In this document: positions 52,723 to 61,409 of the stretch, piece by piece
Layout: every line of letters starts with the position of its first letter
How positions within the stretch are numbered: position 1 is the stretch's first letter
Origin: Archangium violaceum
GTDB taxonomy: Bacteria > Myxococcota > Myxococcia > Myxococcales > Myxococcaceae
Assembly (NCBI RefSeq): GCF_016859125.1
Contig: NZ_CP069338.1
Span: forward strand, 4,775,501-4,839,500
Direction: 5' to 3'
Length of the DNA: 64,000 nucleotides
The notes under the pieces: model-generated
What the model saw: only the letters and a program-made list of their open reading frames with translations
Database searches by the model: none
Told to the model about the DNA's origin: nothing
Made by a program: the position numbers and the translations under genes

Positions 52723-52742
52723 TTCGACTCCCGCCGCCTCCA
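52723..52742 (+). repeat. tRNA/tmRNA 3'-end-like repeat (att-like), copy 3
   Basis: TTCGACTCCCGCCGCCTCCA, one base from copy 1, followed by CACCCGCCGCTCTGAGCCGA, which also matches the downstream side of copy 1. Probable right end of the island. The gap 52481-52961 otherwise holds only the integrase-tail-like stretch and the inverted repeat. Confidence 0.65.
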
Positions 52743-52961
52743 TGCGGAGTCACCCGCCGCTCTGAGCCGAGTCCACTCCTGAAGATGAGGCTCGGATCGT
52801 TTTGGGGGACCAGCTCGGTTCTTGTCGGACCAAATCTGGACCAAATCCGGAGGCAGAACGGCAGCGTATAAGACGGACAAGGCCCACGGTCGTCATGAGC
52901 CTATCAGCCCCTCATGATTCCCTCCCCGACCTTACACCGCACCGGGAGGAGCAAGTCGGAC

Positions 52962-53705
52962 ATGAAAAACAGTGGAAGCAGGACGAGGAGCACCTTGGGG
53001 CTGGCGGGTTTTCTCCTGGTGCTCGTGGCGGCCCTTGGCGCCCAGGCGGAGCCTCCCTCCTCCAAGCTCCCGGGCCGCAAGCCGGACTCCACGGAGCCCT
53101 GGGGCGCTTTTCTTGGCCGGGCCGCACACTTCGCCATTGGCAGGCAATACAGCGTGCAGCACCCCACCAACGCCGTCTTCCTCGACACCGTCAACCTCTA
53201 CAGAATTGTGGAGGAGGGGAAGTTGGGCAATCCCAAGCGTCTTTCGGAGCTCGTGAGGCTCTTGCGCCCGGACATCACCGATACCCGAGCCCTCGTGCTC
53301 TTCGAGATCAAGCCGGACAATGAGGAGGGGCGCAAGGAAGGGAGAGAGCAGGCGGGGCGCTACCTGGCGGCGCTCAATGAGGCTGTCGAGCCTGACAAGA
53401 AGCTCGCGGGAGGCACCGGCTTCGAGGGGTCGCTCTTCCTCGAATTCGAGAACGGGGGAGCACTCTGGCAGTTGTCCTGGCGCACGCCAGAGCCCGGAGT
53501 GACGCTCTACCGCTGGAGCTACCGGCGCAAGAAGTCCAACGTTTCCTGGAAGGAGCGCGCGGCCCAGAAGGAAGAGGCGTTGCCCAGGGAAGAAGGAGAG
53601 CAGCGCGGTGAGGTGGCCGAGCAGGCGCTCCGGGCTGCCTATGAAGGGGGCGAATTGCCCAGCGACTTCCAGAGCCAGGTCTACCTGCCCGTGGACTGCC
53701 GCTGA
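52962..53705 (+). CDS. Secreted protein with D...EIK...QxxxY nuclease signature, candidate toxin
   Basis: 247 residues from ATG 52962 (RBS GGGAGGA). A signal peptide (TLGLAGFLLVLVAALGAQA) precedes a domain with RPD (Asp104), FEIK (Glu115, Lys117) and EQAGRYLAALN (Gln130, Tyr134). This D-ExK-QxxxY order is that of PD-(D/E)XK nucleases. A basic, charged C-terminal region follows. It lies just beyond the right att-like repeat and 86 bp before a gene of unknown function, so it could be a toxin-immunity pair; that is inference. The longer frame from 52914 adds no signal-peptide support. Confidence 0.55.
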   Translation: MKNSGSRTRSTLGLAGFLLVLVAALGAQAEPPSSKLPGRKPDSTEPWGAFLGRAAHFAIGRQYSVQHPTNAVFLDTVNLYRIVEEGKLGNPKRLSELVRLLRPDITDTRALVLFEIKPDNEEGRKEGREQAGRYLAALNEAVEPDKKLAGGTGFEGSLFLEFENGGALWQLSWRTPEPGVTLYRWSYRRKKSNVSWKERAAQKEEALPREEGEQRGEVAEQALRAAYEGGELPSDFQSQVYLPVDCR

Positions 53706-53791
53706 GCGGGCGGCAGGCGTCTGACGCCCTCGGAGCGAGCGCGGGTCCTGACGCTTGAGGCGCAAGTGACCGCTGTGGTAGGGCCCGCGTT

Positions 53792-54598
53792 ATGACCGTG
53801 CCACAGTCCCCGGTGCTTGAGTTCCCCGCGATGCTCCACGGTCCTATCGGCGCCATCCGCCGCGAGGTGAGGGCCAAGGGCCAGGGGTGGGCCCGGGAGT
53901 ACCTCAAGACCGGTGCCTTTACCCAGCCCCGGCGGATGCTCCAGGTGCCGCCCGGCGAGCCTCTGGTGATGCACTCGGCGGCCGAGTTTGAATTCATCCG
54001 CCGCTCGAGCTGGCGGATTCACATGTTCGGCGACGTCTTCATGAGCTTGGATGAAGGCGTCTCGGAGGAGGAGCACCAGCGCATGAGGGACGCCTTCGAG
54101 TCCTTCTGCCTGAGCACCCCATGGGGCGCTCTCTACCATGCCGTGTCTCCTCCCCCGCCGCGGAGCGCGGAGCGCATGGCCAGGCGGTTCGCCGCGCTGC
54201 TGCGCTTCTGGGATGTGCTCCAAGGCCCGCGCTATGCGTACAGGGTGCCCGACACCCACCACACAATCGACGGCCTCATGGACTACATCTACCGCAAGAC
54301 GCTGGAGGCGTGGTGCCCCAGGGGGCCCGCCTCGGTGCGCGAGCACATGGCCCTGACGGTGGAGCGCATGTCTCGCGCTACCCGAGAGGATTGCATGGAG
54401 GCCGTGCTCCGGGTGATTCCTGTCCTGGTCGAGGTGGACACCGAGTTCAAGCACCGCGAGAAGCTCAGCGACCCGGGCTTCCTGCGCGAGCGCCTCGCCG
54501 CGCTTCCCCCGAAAGACTTCGAGGATTTCTCCAGCGCCTACAAATACACGGTGACCATGCAGTTGGCTGACTGGGACAGGGCGTTGGGGCGGCATTAG
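53792..54598 (+). CDS. Hypothetical cytoplasmic protein, possible immunity partner
   Basis: 268 residues, no signal peptide or membrane segment, mostly helical, with Trp/Arg-rich stretches (RRSSWRIHMFGDVFMSLDEG, RFWDVLQGPRYAYRVPDTHH). The family is not recognised. Downstream of the signature nuclease by 86 bp on the same strand, so an immunity function is a guess. The duplicated fragment at 54606 starts only 8 bp after its stop. Confidence 0.5.
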   Translation: MTVPQSPVLEFPAMLHGPIGAIRREVRAKGQGWAREYLKTGAFTQPRRMLQVPPGEPLVMHSAAEFEFIRRSSWRIHMFGDVFMSLDEGVSEEEHQRMRDAFESFCLSTPWGALYHAVSPPPPRSAERMARRFAALLRFWDVLQGPRYAYRVPDTHHTIDGLMDYIYRKTLEAWCPRGPASVREHMALTVERMSRATREDCMEAVLRVIPVLVEVDTEFKHREKLSDPGFLRERLAALPPKDFEDFSSAYKYTVTMQLADWDRALGRH

Positions 54599-54605
54599 CA
54601 TCCTA

Positions 54606-54794
54606 AGGTGGTCGATGTAGCGCACGCCCTCGAACACGACGTCGGGCCTGGCGGCCGCCACGCTTCCACGGACCTCCACCTGCAGAATGCGCCAAGGGCT
54701 CGCGCGGTCCTGCACCCCCGCGTCCTGTTTCTCCGCGTAGCGGGCCGCCGCCTCGGAGAGGGTCACCCACGAGAAGGGCACCCCCTCGACGTGC
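54606..54794 (-). pseudogene. Duplicated fragment of the SnoaL-like lipoprotein gene
   Basis: These 189 bp match 61483-61671 (part of the lipoprotein gene at 61410-62255) without gaps and with about six mismatches. The minus strand reads SWVTLSEAAARYAEKQDAGV, as in the intact gene. It has no start or end of its own. The 343-bp gap 54599-54941 holds this fragment, a 22-bp repeat at 54833 and two tandem copies of ACACCTGGGGCCGG. Confidence 0.75.
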
Positions 54795-54832
54795 CCTGGG
54801 AATGTGTCAAAGGACTCGTTTCGGTACCTCGT

Positions 54833-54854
54833 CTCCTACGAGTCGTCTGACACC
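54833..54854 (+). repeat. 22-bp dispersed repeat, copy 1
   Basis: A 22-bp segment starting CTCCTACGAGTCGTCTGACA that recurs exactly at 60461-60482. A 17-bp core (AGTCGTCTGACACCCTG in the other copies) is also at 58976-58992. Confidence 0.75.
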
Positions 54855-54941
54855 TGGGGCCGGACACCTGGGGCCGGGGCGAGGAGTGCCAGTCACCTGG
54901 GTGGGGTTTTGGTGTCACGGTGGTTGTGGTGGAATCGGGCC

Positions 54942-56054
54942 ATGCGCTCCAATTTCCGGTGGGTTGCATGGGCGTTGCTCGCGGGTTGTGCCCCGTCCCC
55001 TCACCTCATGGCGCCCTCGCCCGAGGCTCCGGCGGCTGCTCCCGCCGCGAAACCCACGGAGGCGCCCGCGCCCTCGCGCTACCGGCTGGTGAGCGTCGAG
55101 GTCTTCGGCTCACGTCGCTACTCGCGCGAGGAGGTGCTTGCCGTCTTCGGTGTCCCGGAGGGCCGGGACGTGGACCTGTCCGGAGGCGAGCTGCTCCGTG
55201 AGGCGAAGCAGGGCAAGGATCGCCTGTTGTCGCGCTTTGCCTTCGCGCAGGTCCGCGTTGGCATCACCAACTACGAGGACACGCACACCGTGGAGGTGAT
55301 GGTGAGCCTCGTGGACGTCGGGGACGAGTGGCGCCTCGACTTCGCGCCCAAACCAGACGGGACACCGGAGGACCCGGATGGACTGGTTGCCGCCTGGGCC
55401 GCCTATGAGGAACAGGCCGGAAAGCTGTACCTCGCGGGAGTGATGCCGGTGGGGGATGGCCCCTGCCGTGCCTTCCACTGTGGAGCCGGGTTCGGCCACC
55501 CGACGCTCGCGTCCCTGGAGGTGCGGTTCATCACCGGCGTGCCCGCGCACTTCGAGGCGCTGGTGAAGGTGCTGCGCACGGAGAAGGATGAGCACCGCCG
55601 CTCGCTGGTGCCCTTCCTGCTGGCCTACGGACGCACGCGCGAAGAGGTCGTGGAGGCGCTGCTGCCTGCGCTGCGGGATCCGAGTAGCGCGGTGCGCAAC
55701 AACGCGATGCGGGTCCTCTGGCAGACGCAGCGCGGGGCCTCGAAGGCGCTGGTACCGCTCGCGCCGGTGCTGCGCGCGTTGCATGGCCCGTCCCTGACGG
55801 ACCGGAACAAGGGCTCGGTCCTGCTCGGAGCCGTGGTGGAGAAGGACTCCAGCCTGCGGCTCGCGGCCCTGAAGGACGCTGGGCCGGTGCTGCTGGAGAT
55901 GGTGGCCATGCGGCAGCGGACGGACCGGGAAGGGGCCCTGCTTGCGTTGCGAGCCCTGGCGGGACGTGATCTGGGCGAGGACCCTCAGGCGTGGAGGGGT
56001 TGGGTCGCGGAGTCACTCTCCAGGGCCGGAGCAGGGGAGGCGGCCCGGAAGTGA
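54942..56054 (+). CDS. Lipoprotein with POTRA-like N-domain and HEAT repeats
   Basis: 370 residues. Signal peptide with lipobox LLAGC (from ATG 54942), a Pro/Ala linker, then a domain RYRLVSVEVFGSRRYSREEV with a POTRA-like beta-alpha pattern, a middle domain (YEEQAGKLYLAGVMPVGDGP) and C-terminal HEAT/ARM-like helices (SLVPFLLAYGRTREEVVEAL; LRDPSSAVRNNAMRVLWQTQ). It is likely a periplasmic scaffold on the outer membrane. The longer frame from 54804 is not supported. A TonB or BamA partner is not seen nearby. Confidence 0.7.
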   Translation: MRSNFRWVAWALLAGCAPSPHLMAPSPEAPAAAPAAKPTEAPAPSRYRLVSVEVFGSRRYSREEVLAVFGVPEGRDVDLSGGELLREAKQGKDRLLSRFAFAQVRVGITNYEDTHTVEVMVSLVDVGDEWRLDFAPKPDGTPEDPDGLVAAWAAYEEQAGKLYLAGVMPVGDGPCRAFHCGAGFGHPTLASLEVRFITGVPAHFEALVKVLRTEKDEHRRSLVPFLLAYGRTREEVVEALLPALRDPSSAVRNNAMRVLWQTQRGASKALVPLAPVLRALHGPSLTDRNKGSVLLGAVVEKDSSLRLAALKDAGPVLLEMVAMRQRTDREGALLALRALAGRDLGEDPQAWRGWVAESLSRAGAGEAARK

Positions 56055-56238
56055 GCCGAGACGTCGGCCAGCCGGAAGATGTCCACGTGCTCCGGCAGCG
56101 ATGCGGCGTCGAGCCAATACGGATCCGGGACGCTGTAGCTCGAAGCCATTCGCGTTCGGTGCTGGTCGTCCTGGGGACGACATCTGCTAGGGTGGACTTC
56201 GGAGGTATTCCGCTCTGGCGCGACGTCTACAGTGGTTA

Positions 56239-57108
56239 TTGCTCGCTCTCCTCCTGACGGGGTCGACAGCGGCAGCACAGCAGCCCCAGCTCCCGGCTCG
56301 CGAGCAGCAGCAGCGGCAAGTCGTCGTCCCCAGCGGGCCCAACGACCCGGTGCCCGAGGTGCGGGTGGCGGCCAAGGTCACCACCTGGCTGCGCTTCAAC
56401 GCCCCCATCGACAAGGCCTCTTTGGAGGTGGAGGGACGGGCGACGCGCTTCAAGCTGGTGGACCCGGGTGAGTACACCCTCGCCCTCGAGGTCGCTGTTG
56501 AACCGGGCCCCGGGGAGAAGCTGGGCGTGCGGGTGCGCTACAAGGAGGCCGGCAGTCCGGCCTACGCCACCCTCGCGCTCGTCTCCCACCCCACGTGGGT
56601 GGACAAGGAGCTGGAGGTCGTTCGCCGCCCACGCACCGTCGAGGCGTTGGAAGCAAGGCTGGCCCACGTGGAGGCCGAGCTCGTCGCCCTGAAGGCCCAG
56701 TGCGCGCGGAGCGGGCTTCCCAACCTCGCGTTCTCGGGGCTGCTGGACTCGAAGAACGTCCGGGCCAGGCCCTTCTGGGGGAAGGCGGCCCCCGGCCACA
56801 AGAGCGGCCTCGTGCCGGGGAAGGGCATTGGCTACCGGGCCACGCACTGGGGCATGGTGGTTTTCCGCGTCCGCAACCTCCCTGGACAGTCGGCCTGGGC
56901 GCCCGGTACGGCCCGGCTCACCAGCACGAAGGGCACCTCGGTGAAGGTGCTGTCGGTGCACATGGAGAAGCCGCAACTCGAAGCAGGGGAGTCCGCTCTG
57001 GTAGCGGTGCTGGTGGAGCCACCTGTTTCCACCGAAAGACTCTTCCAACTGGAGCTTGTGGACGCCGAGGGCGGGCGGCTCCTTCCCATGACCGAAGTCG
57101 AATTCTAG
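56239..57108 (+). CDS. DUF2381-like secreted protein
   Basis: About 289 residues beginning with a signal-like stretch (LALLLTGSTAAAQQ). The frame opens after a TAG at 56188; only TTG 56239 or an upstream CTG (56215) could start it, so the start is uncertain. The layout (EVRVAAKVTTWLRFNAPIDK, then a beta-rich body and a coiled stretch ALEARLAHVEAELVALKAQC) fits the myxobacterial DUF2381 family (TIGR02268). It lies 11 bp before a Ser/Thr kinase gene, the usual pairing in myxobacteria, so the two may form a sensor-kinase unit. Confidence 0.65.
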   Translation: MLALLLTGSTAAAQQPQLPAREQQQRQVVVPSGPNDPVPEVRVAAKVTTWLRFNAPIDKASLEVEGRATRFKLVDPGEYTLALEVAVEPGPGEKLGVRVRYKEAGSPAYATLALVSHPTWVDKELEVVRRPRTVEALEARLAHVEAELVALKAQCARSGLPNLAFSGLLDSKNVRARPFWGKAAPGHKSGLVPGKGIGYRATHWGMVVFRVRNLPGQSAWAPGTARLTSTKGTSVKVLSVHMEKPQLEAGESALVAVLVEPPVSTERLFQLELVDAEGGRLLPMTEVEF

Positions 57109-57119
57109 GAGGCCAGCCC

Positions 57120-58973
57120 ATGACGGAAGTTCTTCACCCGGACCATCTCCAGTCCGGCGATAGGGTGGGCGCCTGGCGGGTTGTGGGAAGGCTGGGCGTC
57201 GGCGGCTCGGCTCGTGTCCTCAAGGTGGAGCGCGCGGGCCTTTTCTACTCGATGAAGGTGTCGCTGCGGCCCGTGTCGCCCGAGGAAGAGGTGCCGGGGA
57301 CAGAGGAATCCGCCACGCGGATGGCACGCGAGGCAGGCGCTCTTCTCACGTGCGCGCCCCACCCCAACCTGGTGCGTGTGCATGCGGTGGACTGCTGGCC
57401 CCACCCTGGCAACGGTTACCCTTTCATCGTTACCGACCTGGTGGAAGGAGACGACTGGCACGTGTGGCGTTGGAGGACGAACCCCAACGTCGCGCGGCTG
57501 GTGGACTGCTTCTCCGAGGTGGTGCGCACCGTCGGCTCGCTGCATGAGCACGGTGCGTATCACCGCGACTTGAAGGCAGAGAACCTCCTCATCCGCCGGG
57601 AGGATGCGCGCGTCTTTCTCATCGATTTTGGCAACGTGCGCATGCCGGGCACCTTCGCGCAGACCCTGGGCGTCCCGCCAGGCGTGTTCCACCTGCTGCC
57701 ACCCGAGCTCCTCGAGTACACCCGCAGCAACGTGTGGACGAAGGGGATTCCCTTCCGGGGCGGCGTGCCGGCGGACCTCTACGCCCTGGGCATCCTGCTC
57801 TACCAGGGCCTCACGGACAGGCATCCCTTCGACCCCCACCTGTCGGACGAGGCGCTGACGACAGCCATCGCCACCGTGCCGCCGATGGCACCCCACCTCG
57901 TCAATCCACGGGCACCGCGCTCCCTTGGTGACATCGCCATGAAGCTGCTGGAGAAGCAGCCCGAGGCACGCTACCCCGACACCCAGGCGCTGCTGCAGGC
58001 CCTGTGGATGGCGGGCAAGGAGCGCACCGCTCCTGCCTGGAAGGTGCCGCTCATTGCGTCCACCGCGGAAGCCCCGGTGGAGGCCGCGGTCGAGGAGAAG
58101 GAGGCGTGGCTGGCCCGTCGGCAGCAGGAGGCGCCCAAGGCGGAAGAGGCTCCACTTCCGGAGGATTCCCAACCGCAGCAGGAGGAGGCATCCAAGAAGG
58201 AGGAGGCTCCACCTCTCGGGGATGCCGAGCCACAGGAGAAGGCCCCCCAAGAGGTGCCGCCGCCCAGGGAACGACGCACGTGGCGGACGTGGCACCTGGT
58301 CGCGGTGGGGGTGCTTCTCCTTTCGGTCCTCTTCCTTGCCTCATGGCTGGTGCGATCCACACTCCGGTCGCCCCTCATGGCGGAGCCCACCGCCTCCGTC
58401 GCCATCGAGAAAGGAAGCGCGCCCGTGCCCACCTCCACCTCGCCCCAGGACTCGGCTCCCACCCGCGGCAGCTCGAGCCTCAAATTCCTCGCCGTGTGGC
58501 TGTGCACCGCCACCGGCCTGGGCTGTCCCGCCGCCCAGGTACGGCCGGAGTCCGAGGCCTGTTCCGATGAGGCCAGTCGCAACATGTTCGAGGTGCTGAA
58601 GCTCAACGAGGGCATGGAGCTTCAGGCCGTCGTGGATATCAACCAGCCTGGGGAGCCGACCGAGGATGGGACCTACCGCGACGGGCCCATCGTTGGTCTC
58701 GTGGTGCAGCGCGACTGGTCCCCTCCAGAACTGCCCGGTGGCACCATTTTGTACGGGAGGCTCTGGACGAGCCCCGGCATCCAGAATCAGGATGGTGAGG
58801 AGGCTGTCCTGGGGCGCTACACCGAGGCCCTGCTACCGGACGGCCGCAAGCTGCCAGTGTGCATCGTTCTCGGCGGACCCGAGGGCCGCTGGCGCAAGCT
58901 GCCCGGCTCCAAGCCTGGTGCTGTTCGGCTACCGAGGGAACTCCCGGTGGCTGCCGTCTGGCGCTGGCCCTGA
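57120..58973 (+). CDS. Transmembrane Ser/Thr protein kinase with extracytoplasmic C-terminal domain
   Basis: 617 residues from ATG 57120 (RBS AGGAGG). Kinase motifs: GRLGVGGSARVLKV, SMKVSL (Lys), YHRDLKAENLL, and LIDFGNVRMPG in place of the common DFG-then-APE context, typical of this myxobacterial subgroup. A charged Glu/Pro linker leads to one membrane helix (LVAVGVLLLSVLFLASWLV) and a C-terminal domain of about 200 residues after the linker, with paired Cys (WLCTATGLGCPAA, SEACSD), likely periplasmic. Paired with the DUF2381-like gene. Its 3' end overlaps the convergent lipase gene by 45 bp. Confidence 0.85.
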   Translation: MTEVLHPDHLQSGDRVGAWRVVGRLGVGGSARVLKVERAGLFYSMKVSLRPVSPEEEVPGTEESATRMAREAGALLTCAPHPNLVRVHAVDCWPHPGNGYPFIVTDLVEGDDWHVWRWRTNPNVARLVDCFSEVVRTVGSLHEHGAYHRDLKAENLLIRREDARVFLIDFGNVRMPGTFAQTLGVPPGVFHLLPPELLEYTRSNVWTKGIPFRGGVPADLYALGILLYQGLTDRHPFDPHLSDEALTTAIATVPPMAPHLVNPRAPRSLGDIAMKLLEKQPEARYPDTQALLQALWMAGKERTAPAWKVPLIASTAEAPVEAAVEEKEAWLARRQQEAPKAEEAPLPEDSQPQQEEASKKEEAPPLGDAEPQEKAPQEVPPPRERRTWRTWHLVAVGVLLLSVLFLASWLVRSTLRSPLMAEPTASVAIEKGSAPVPTSTSPQDSAPTRGSSSLKFLAVWLCTATGLGCPAAQVRPESEACSDEASRNMFEVLKLNEGMELQAVVDINQPGEPTEDGTYRDGPIVGLVVQRDWSPPELPGGTILYGRLWTSPGIQNQDGEEAVLGRYTEALLPDGRKLPVCIVLGGPEGRWRKLPGSKPGAVRLPRELPVAAVWRWP

Positions 58974-60278
58974 AAAGTCGTCTGACACCCTGCGCGGCCA
59001 AGGGCAAGGGCAGACCGATTTCGGCCGTTGGAGGTTGACCAGCAGGCGCTGGAGCACCGCTTCGTTGCCGGGCAGCGCGAAGTGATCCACTCCGGGGTTG
59101 TCCGTCAGCTCGAACCGGAAGCAGGGCATGTTCTGCCAGACGGCAATCGAGTCGTTGGTGATGTCCTCCTGATTGAGATCCCCGTCCGGACGGGTGAAGA
59201 AGACCGTGGTGTCCGTGACGAGCTGCCCGACGCTCAGGTCCTGCAGTTCCATGCCCACCACCGTCTCGAACCCCGAGCCCTTCTCCGCATAGACATCGAC
59301 GTTGGGGAAGAAGGCCGGATCGGCGAACTCGACGAAGCCGGTGTAGTAGGCCGCCAGGTGCCTCGCGAGGGGGAGGCCCGCGTCCTCGAAGATCCGCAGG
59401 TTGTCCGCCGGCGTGTAGCTCCTGCCCCCATCAATAGTAGCCAGCACGATCTCCGCATCGCCAAAGACCGCTGGATCGGCGGAGCTCATGTAACTGGAGG
59501 GGTGGCTCTGGTACATGGCGGCACTGCTGGCCGCGTTCGCCGCATCCACCGGGAAGGTGAAGTCGCGGGTGTTGAGCCCCGTGAAGTACACGGGATACAG
59601 CAGGCCCTGTCCCGGCCAGTTGCCAGCGATCGGGGTGAATCCGTGGATGTACCGGTTCTTCCAGGCCTGGCTGGTGTGGGTCAGCAGGTACTGGGCATAG
59701 AGCGGCCCGTTGGAGTGACCCACCAGGTGCACGGGGGTGTTCCCGTTCTCGCGGTAGACCTCCTCGATCAGCTCGATGGTGCGCTCGAGGAAGCCATCCA
59801 TATCCGGAGTCAGGCGGGAGTCATAGCCGGCGACGCGGATGTTCACGTCCCGCGTGTAACCGGCCGCTTCCAGGAATTGGTACAGGGGTTCGTAGAACGG
59901 CGCGCTCGCTGTCTTGCCGAAGTGCAGGAGCTTGACCTTGACGCCCCGCTGGTTGGTGAAGCGCTTCGCCATGGGCCTGTCGGCATGGGGCTTGTAGACC
60001 AGGGTAAGAAGCTTGTCCTGACAGACCTGGCTGAAGGTGCTGCTGGGAGAATCGTTGAGGAACCAGTCCTCGAAAGTTCCGTAACGGGGGCACTCCGGGA
60101 AGGCGGTCTGGTTCACCACCTTCACCAGGAGGCGAGTGAAATGGAAGGCTGGGAACAGGACGACTGGAGTGTGCGGTGGACTCGTGTTCCCGCCGCCGGT
60201 CGTGGCGAGAACGGTGCTGCTCCACAAAAAGGTGAACAACGCGAGGACACCACCAAGGCGCATCGGCGCGTTCTTCAT
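58929..60278 (-). CDS. LCAT-like lipase/acyltransferase, secreted
   Basis: 449 residues from ATG 60278; the upstream frame to 60422 is not needed. An N-terminal signal (RLGGVLALFTFLWSSTVLA) is followed by an alpha/beta hydrolase: VVLFPAFHFTRL near the start, VHLVGHSNGPLYAQYLLTHT with the GHSNG elbow (Ser), a later Asp (GDLNQ region) and His (GVDHFALPG). This matches the lecithin:cholesterol acyltransferase/phospholipase family. Secreted. The last codons run through the short repeat AGTCGTCTGACACC and overlap the kinase 3' end by 45 bp on the other strand, so the terminal tail may be non-native. Confidence 0.75.
   Translation of the reverse strand: MKNAPMRLGGVLALFTFLWSSTVLATTGGGNTSPPHTPVVLFPAFHFTRLLVKVVNQTAFPECPRYGTFEDWFLNDSPSSTFSQVCQDKLLTLVYKPHADRPMAKRFTNQRGVKVKLLHFGKTASAPFYEPLYQFLEAAGYTRDVNIRVAGYDSRLTPDMDGFLERTIELIEEVYRENGNTPVHLVGHSNGPLYAQYLLTHTSQAWKNRYIHGFTPIAGNWPGQGLLYPVYFTGLNTRDFTFPVDAANAASSAAMYQSHPSSYMSSADPAVFGDAEIVLATIDGGRSYTPADNLRIFEDAGLPLARHLAAYYTGFVEFADPAFFPNVDVYAEKGSGFETVVGMELQDLSVGQLVTDTTVFFTRPDGDLNQEDITNDSIAVWQNMPCFRFELTDNPGVDHFALPGNEAVLQRLLVNLQRPKSVCPCPWPRRVSDDFSGPAPDGSHREFPR
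58976..58992. repeat. Dispersed repeat core, copy 2
   Basis: AGTCGTCTGACACCCTG, matching 60469-60485, located just after the kinase stop within the lipase 3' end. Confidence 0.65.
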
Positions 60279-60460
60279 GGGCTTCTCCGGCGGATTTTTC
60301 GGAACGGGGACTCGGCAGGATGAAGTGTGCGAGTCCTCCCGTAAACCGCGCGCCAGTACGATGCGGTATCGACAAATCCACAATCTTGGCGTCATCTTCT
60401 CGCGACAACTACGTTGACTCACTGGCGCCGCCGGGGTGTGCGCCGGGGTCTTCGCACCTG

Positions 60461-60482
60461 CTCCTACGAGTCGTCTGACACC
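60461..60482 (+). repeat. 22-bp dispersed repeat, copy 3
   Basis: Identical to 54833-54854; lies in the space between the lipase and the lipoprotein at 60495, just outside the latter's stop. Confidence 0.75.
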
Positions 60483-60494
60483 CTGAGCGCTGGT

Positions 60495-61211
60495 TCAGCG
60501 CTCCTTTTTGTGCCGGGCGTTCACCTTCTTCACCCAATCGAGCTCGCGAAGCCGGTCGGTATTCGGCAGCCCGAACCCGAGGCTGGCCGGGACGCGGAAC
60601 GAGAGCCCCGCGGTGACTCCCCACCGGGGCTGAGTCCCCTGGAAGCCCGTGCTGGCCTCGATGAAAACGCCCGTCGCCTGATAGCCGGCCCAGAAGGCGC
60701 CGCTCCGCATGAGGCTCTTGGGCTCCGTGCCCGTCTCTCCGTTCACGTAGCGGGCCCACTCCAGCGAGAAACGGGCGGCGGCCTCCACTCCCGCTCCATC
60801 CCCGAACAGGCCGCGTACCTGCCCATGCAGGCCGTAACGGCGGAAGACGACGTTCCAGTTGCTCGGGCCGAGGCATCCACGGTCGGGCTTGATGCTGCCG
60901 GGCTTCGGGTCCGTCTGCTCCACGGGAAACAGGACGCCCAGCTCGAGCGTGGGGCCATGCACCACCCGCTCATCGTGTAGGGGTTGCAAGAGGTAACCCG
61001 CCTGCGCGTCCCACGCGGGGCCCGACTGTGGAGCCCTCAATCTCCAGCCCGAGACGGGAATGGTGGCCTGGTAGTTCGGGACGGGTCGTACCGAGCGCGT
61101 GCGCCCATCCCACGCCGGGCCGAATCCCATCCGCGCCTCGATCGGGGGCGTGACCCACGCGAAGCACCCGGTCTGCGCGAGTCCCAGCACCACCAGCATC
61201 CACCGTCGCAT
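60495..61211 (-). CDS. Outer-membrane-type lipoprotein, hypothetical
   Basis: 238 residues from ATG 61211. The signal peptide (RRWMLVVLGLAQTGC) ends in a lipobox Cys. The rest is beta-rich with alternating aromatic and small residues (LELGVLFPVEQTD, RFSLEWARYVNGETG, FWAGYQATGVFIEASTGF), as in small outer-membrane barrels. No motif is recognised. The tail (DWVKKVNARHKKER) is basic. Confidence 0.6.
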   Translation of the reverse strand: MRRWMLVVLGLAQTGCFAWVTPPIEARMGFGPAWDGRTRSVRPVPNYQATIPVSGWRLRAPQSGPAWDAQAGYLLQPLHDERVVHGPTLELGVLFPVEQTDPKPGSIKPDRGCLGPSNWNVVFRRYGLHGQVRGLFGDGAGVEAAARFSLEWARYVNGETGTEPKSLMRSGAFWAGYQATGVFIEASTGFQGTQPRWGVTAGLSFRVPASLGFGLPNTDRLRELDWVKKVNARHKKER

Positions 61212-61409
61212 GTGTCCCTCCCGCTGGACTCTAGCCGATATCACGCGTCCCCCACCGGTTGGGCACCTCGGGCGGCCGGTTCTGGACGGCATCGGGGTTC
61301 TTCAGTGGAGGTCCGACAGATGGAGCCAGGAGATGAGTGGTTTCAAGCGCGGCCTTCCCTTGGCGGCAGTCTACCGCGAAGGCACGCGGACAACTCCAGC
61401 TGGCGTGCT

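Noticed and set aside
43980-52745. Complete tRNA or tmRNA gene
   Set aside because: Only the T-loop and acceptor end are present at each of the three sites; no GGAGGCG-type 5' acceptor strand or anticodon arm is found upstream.
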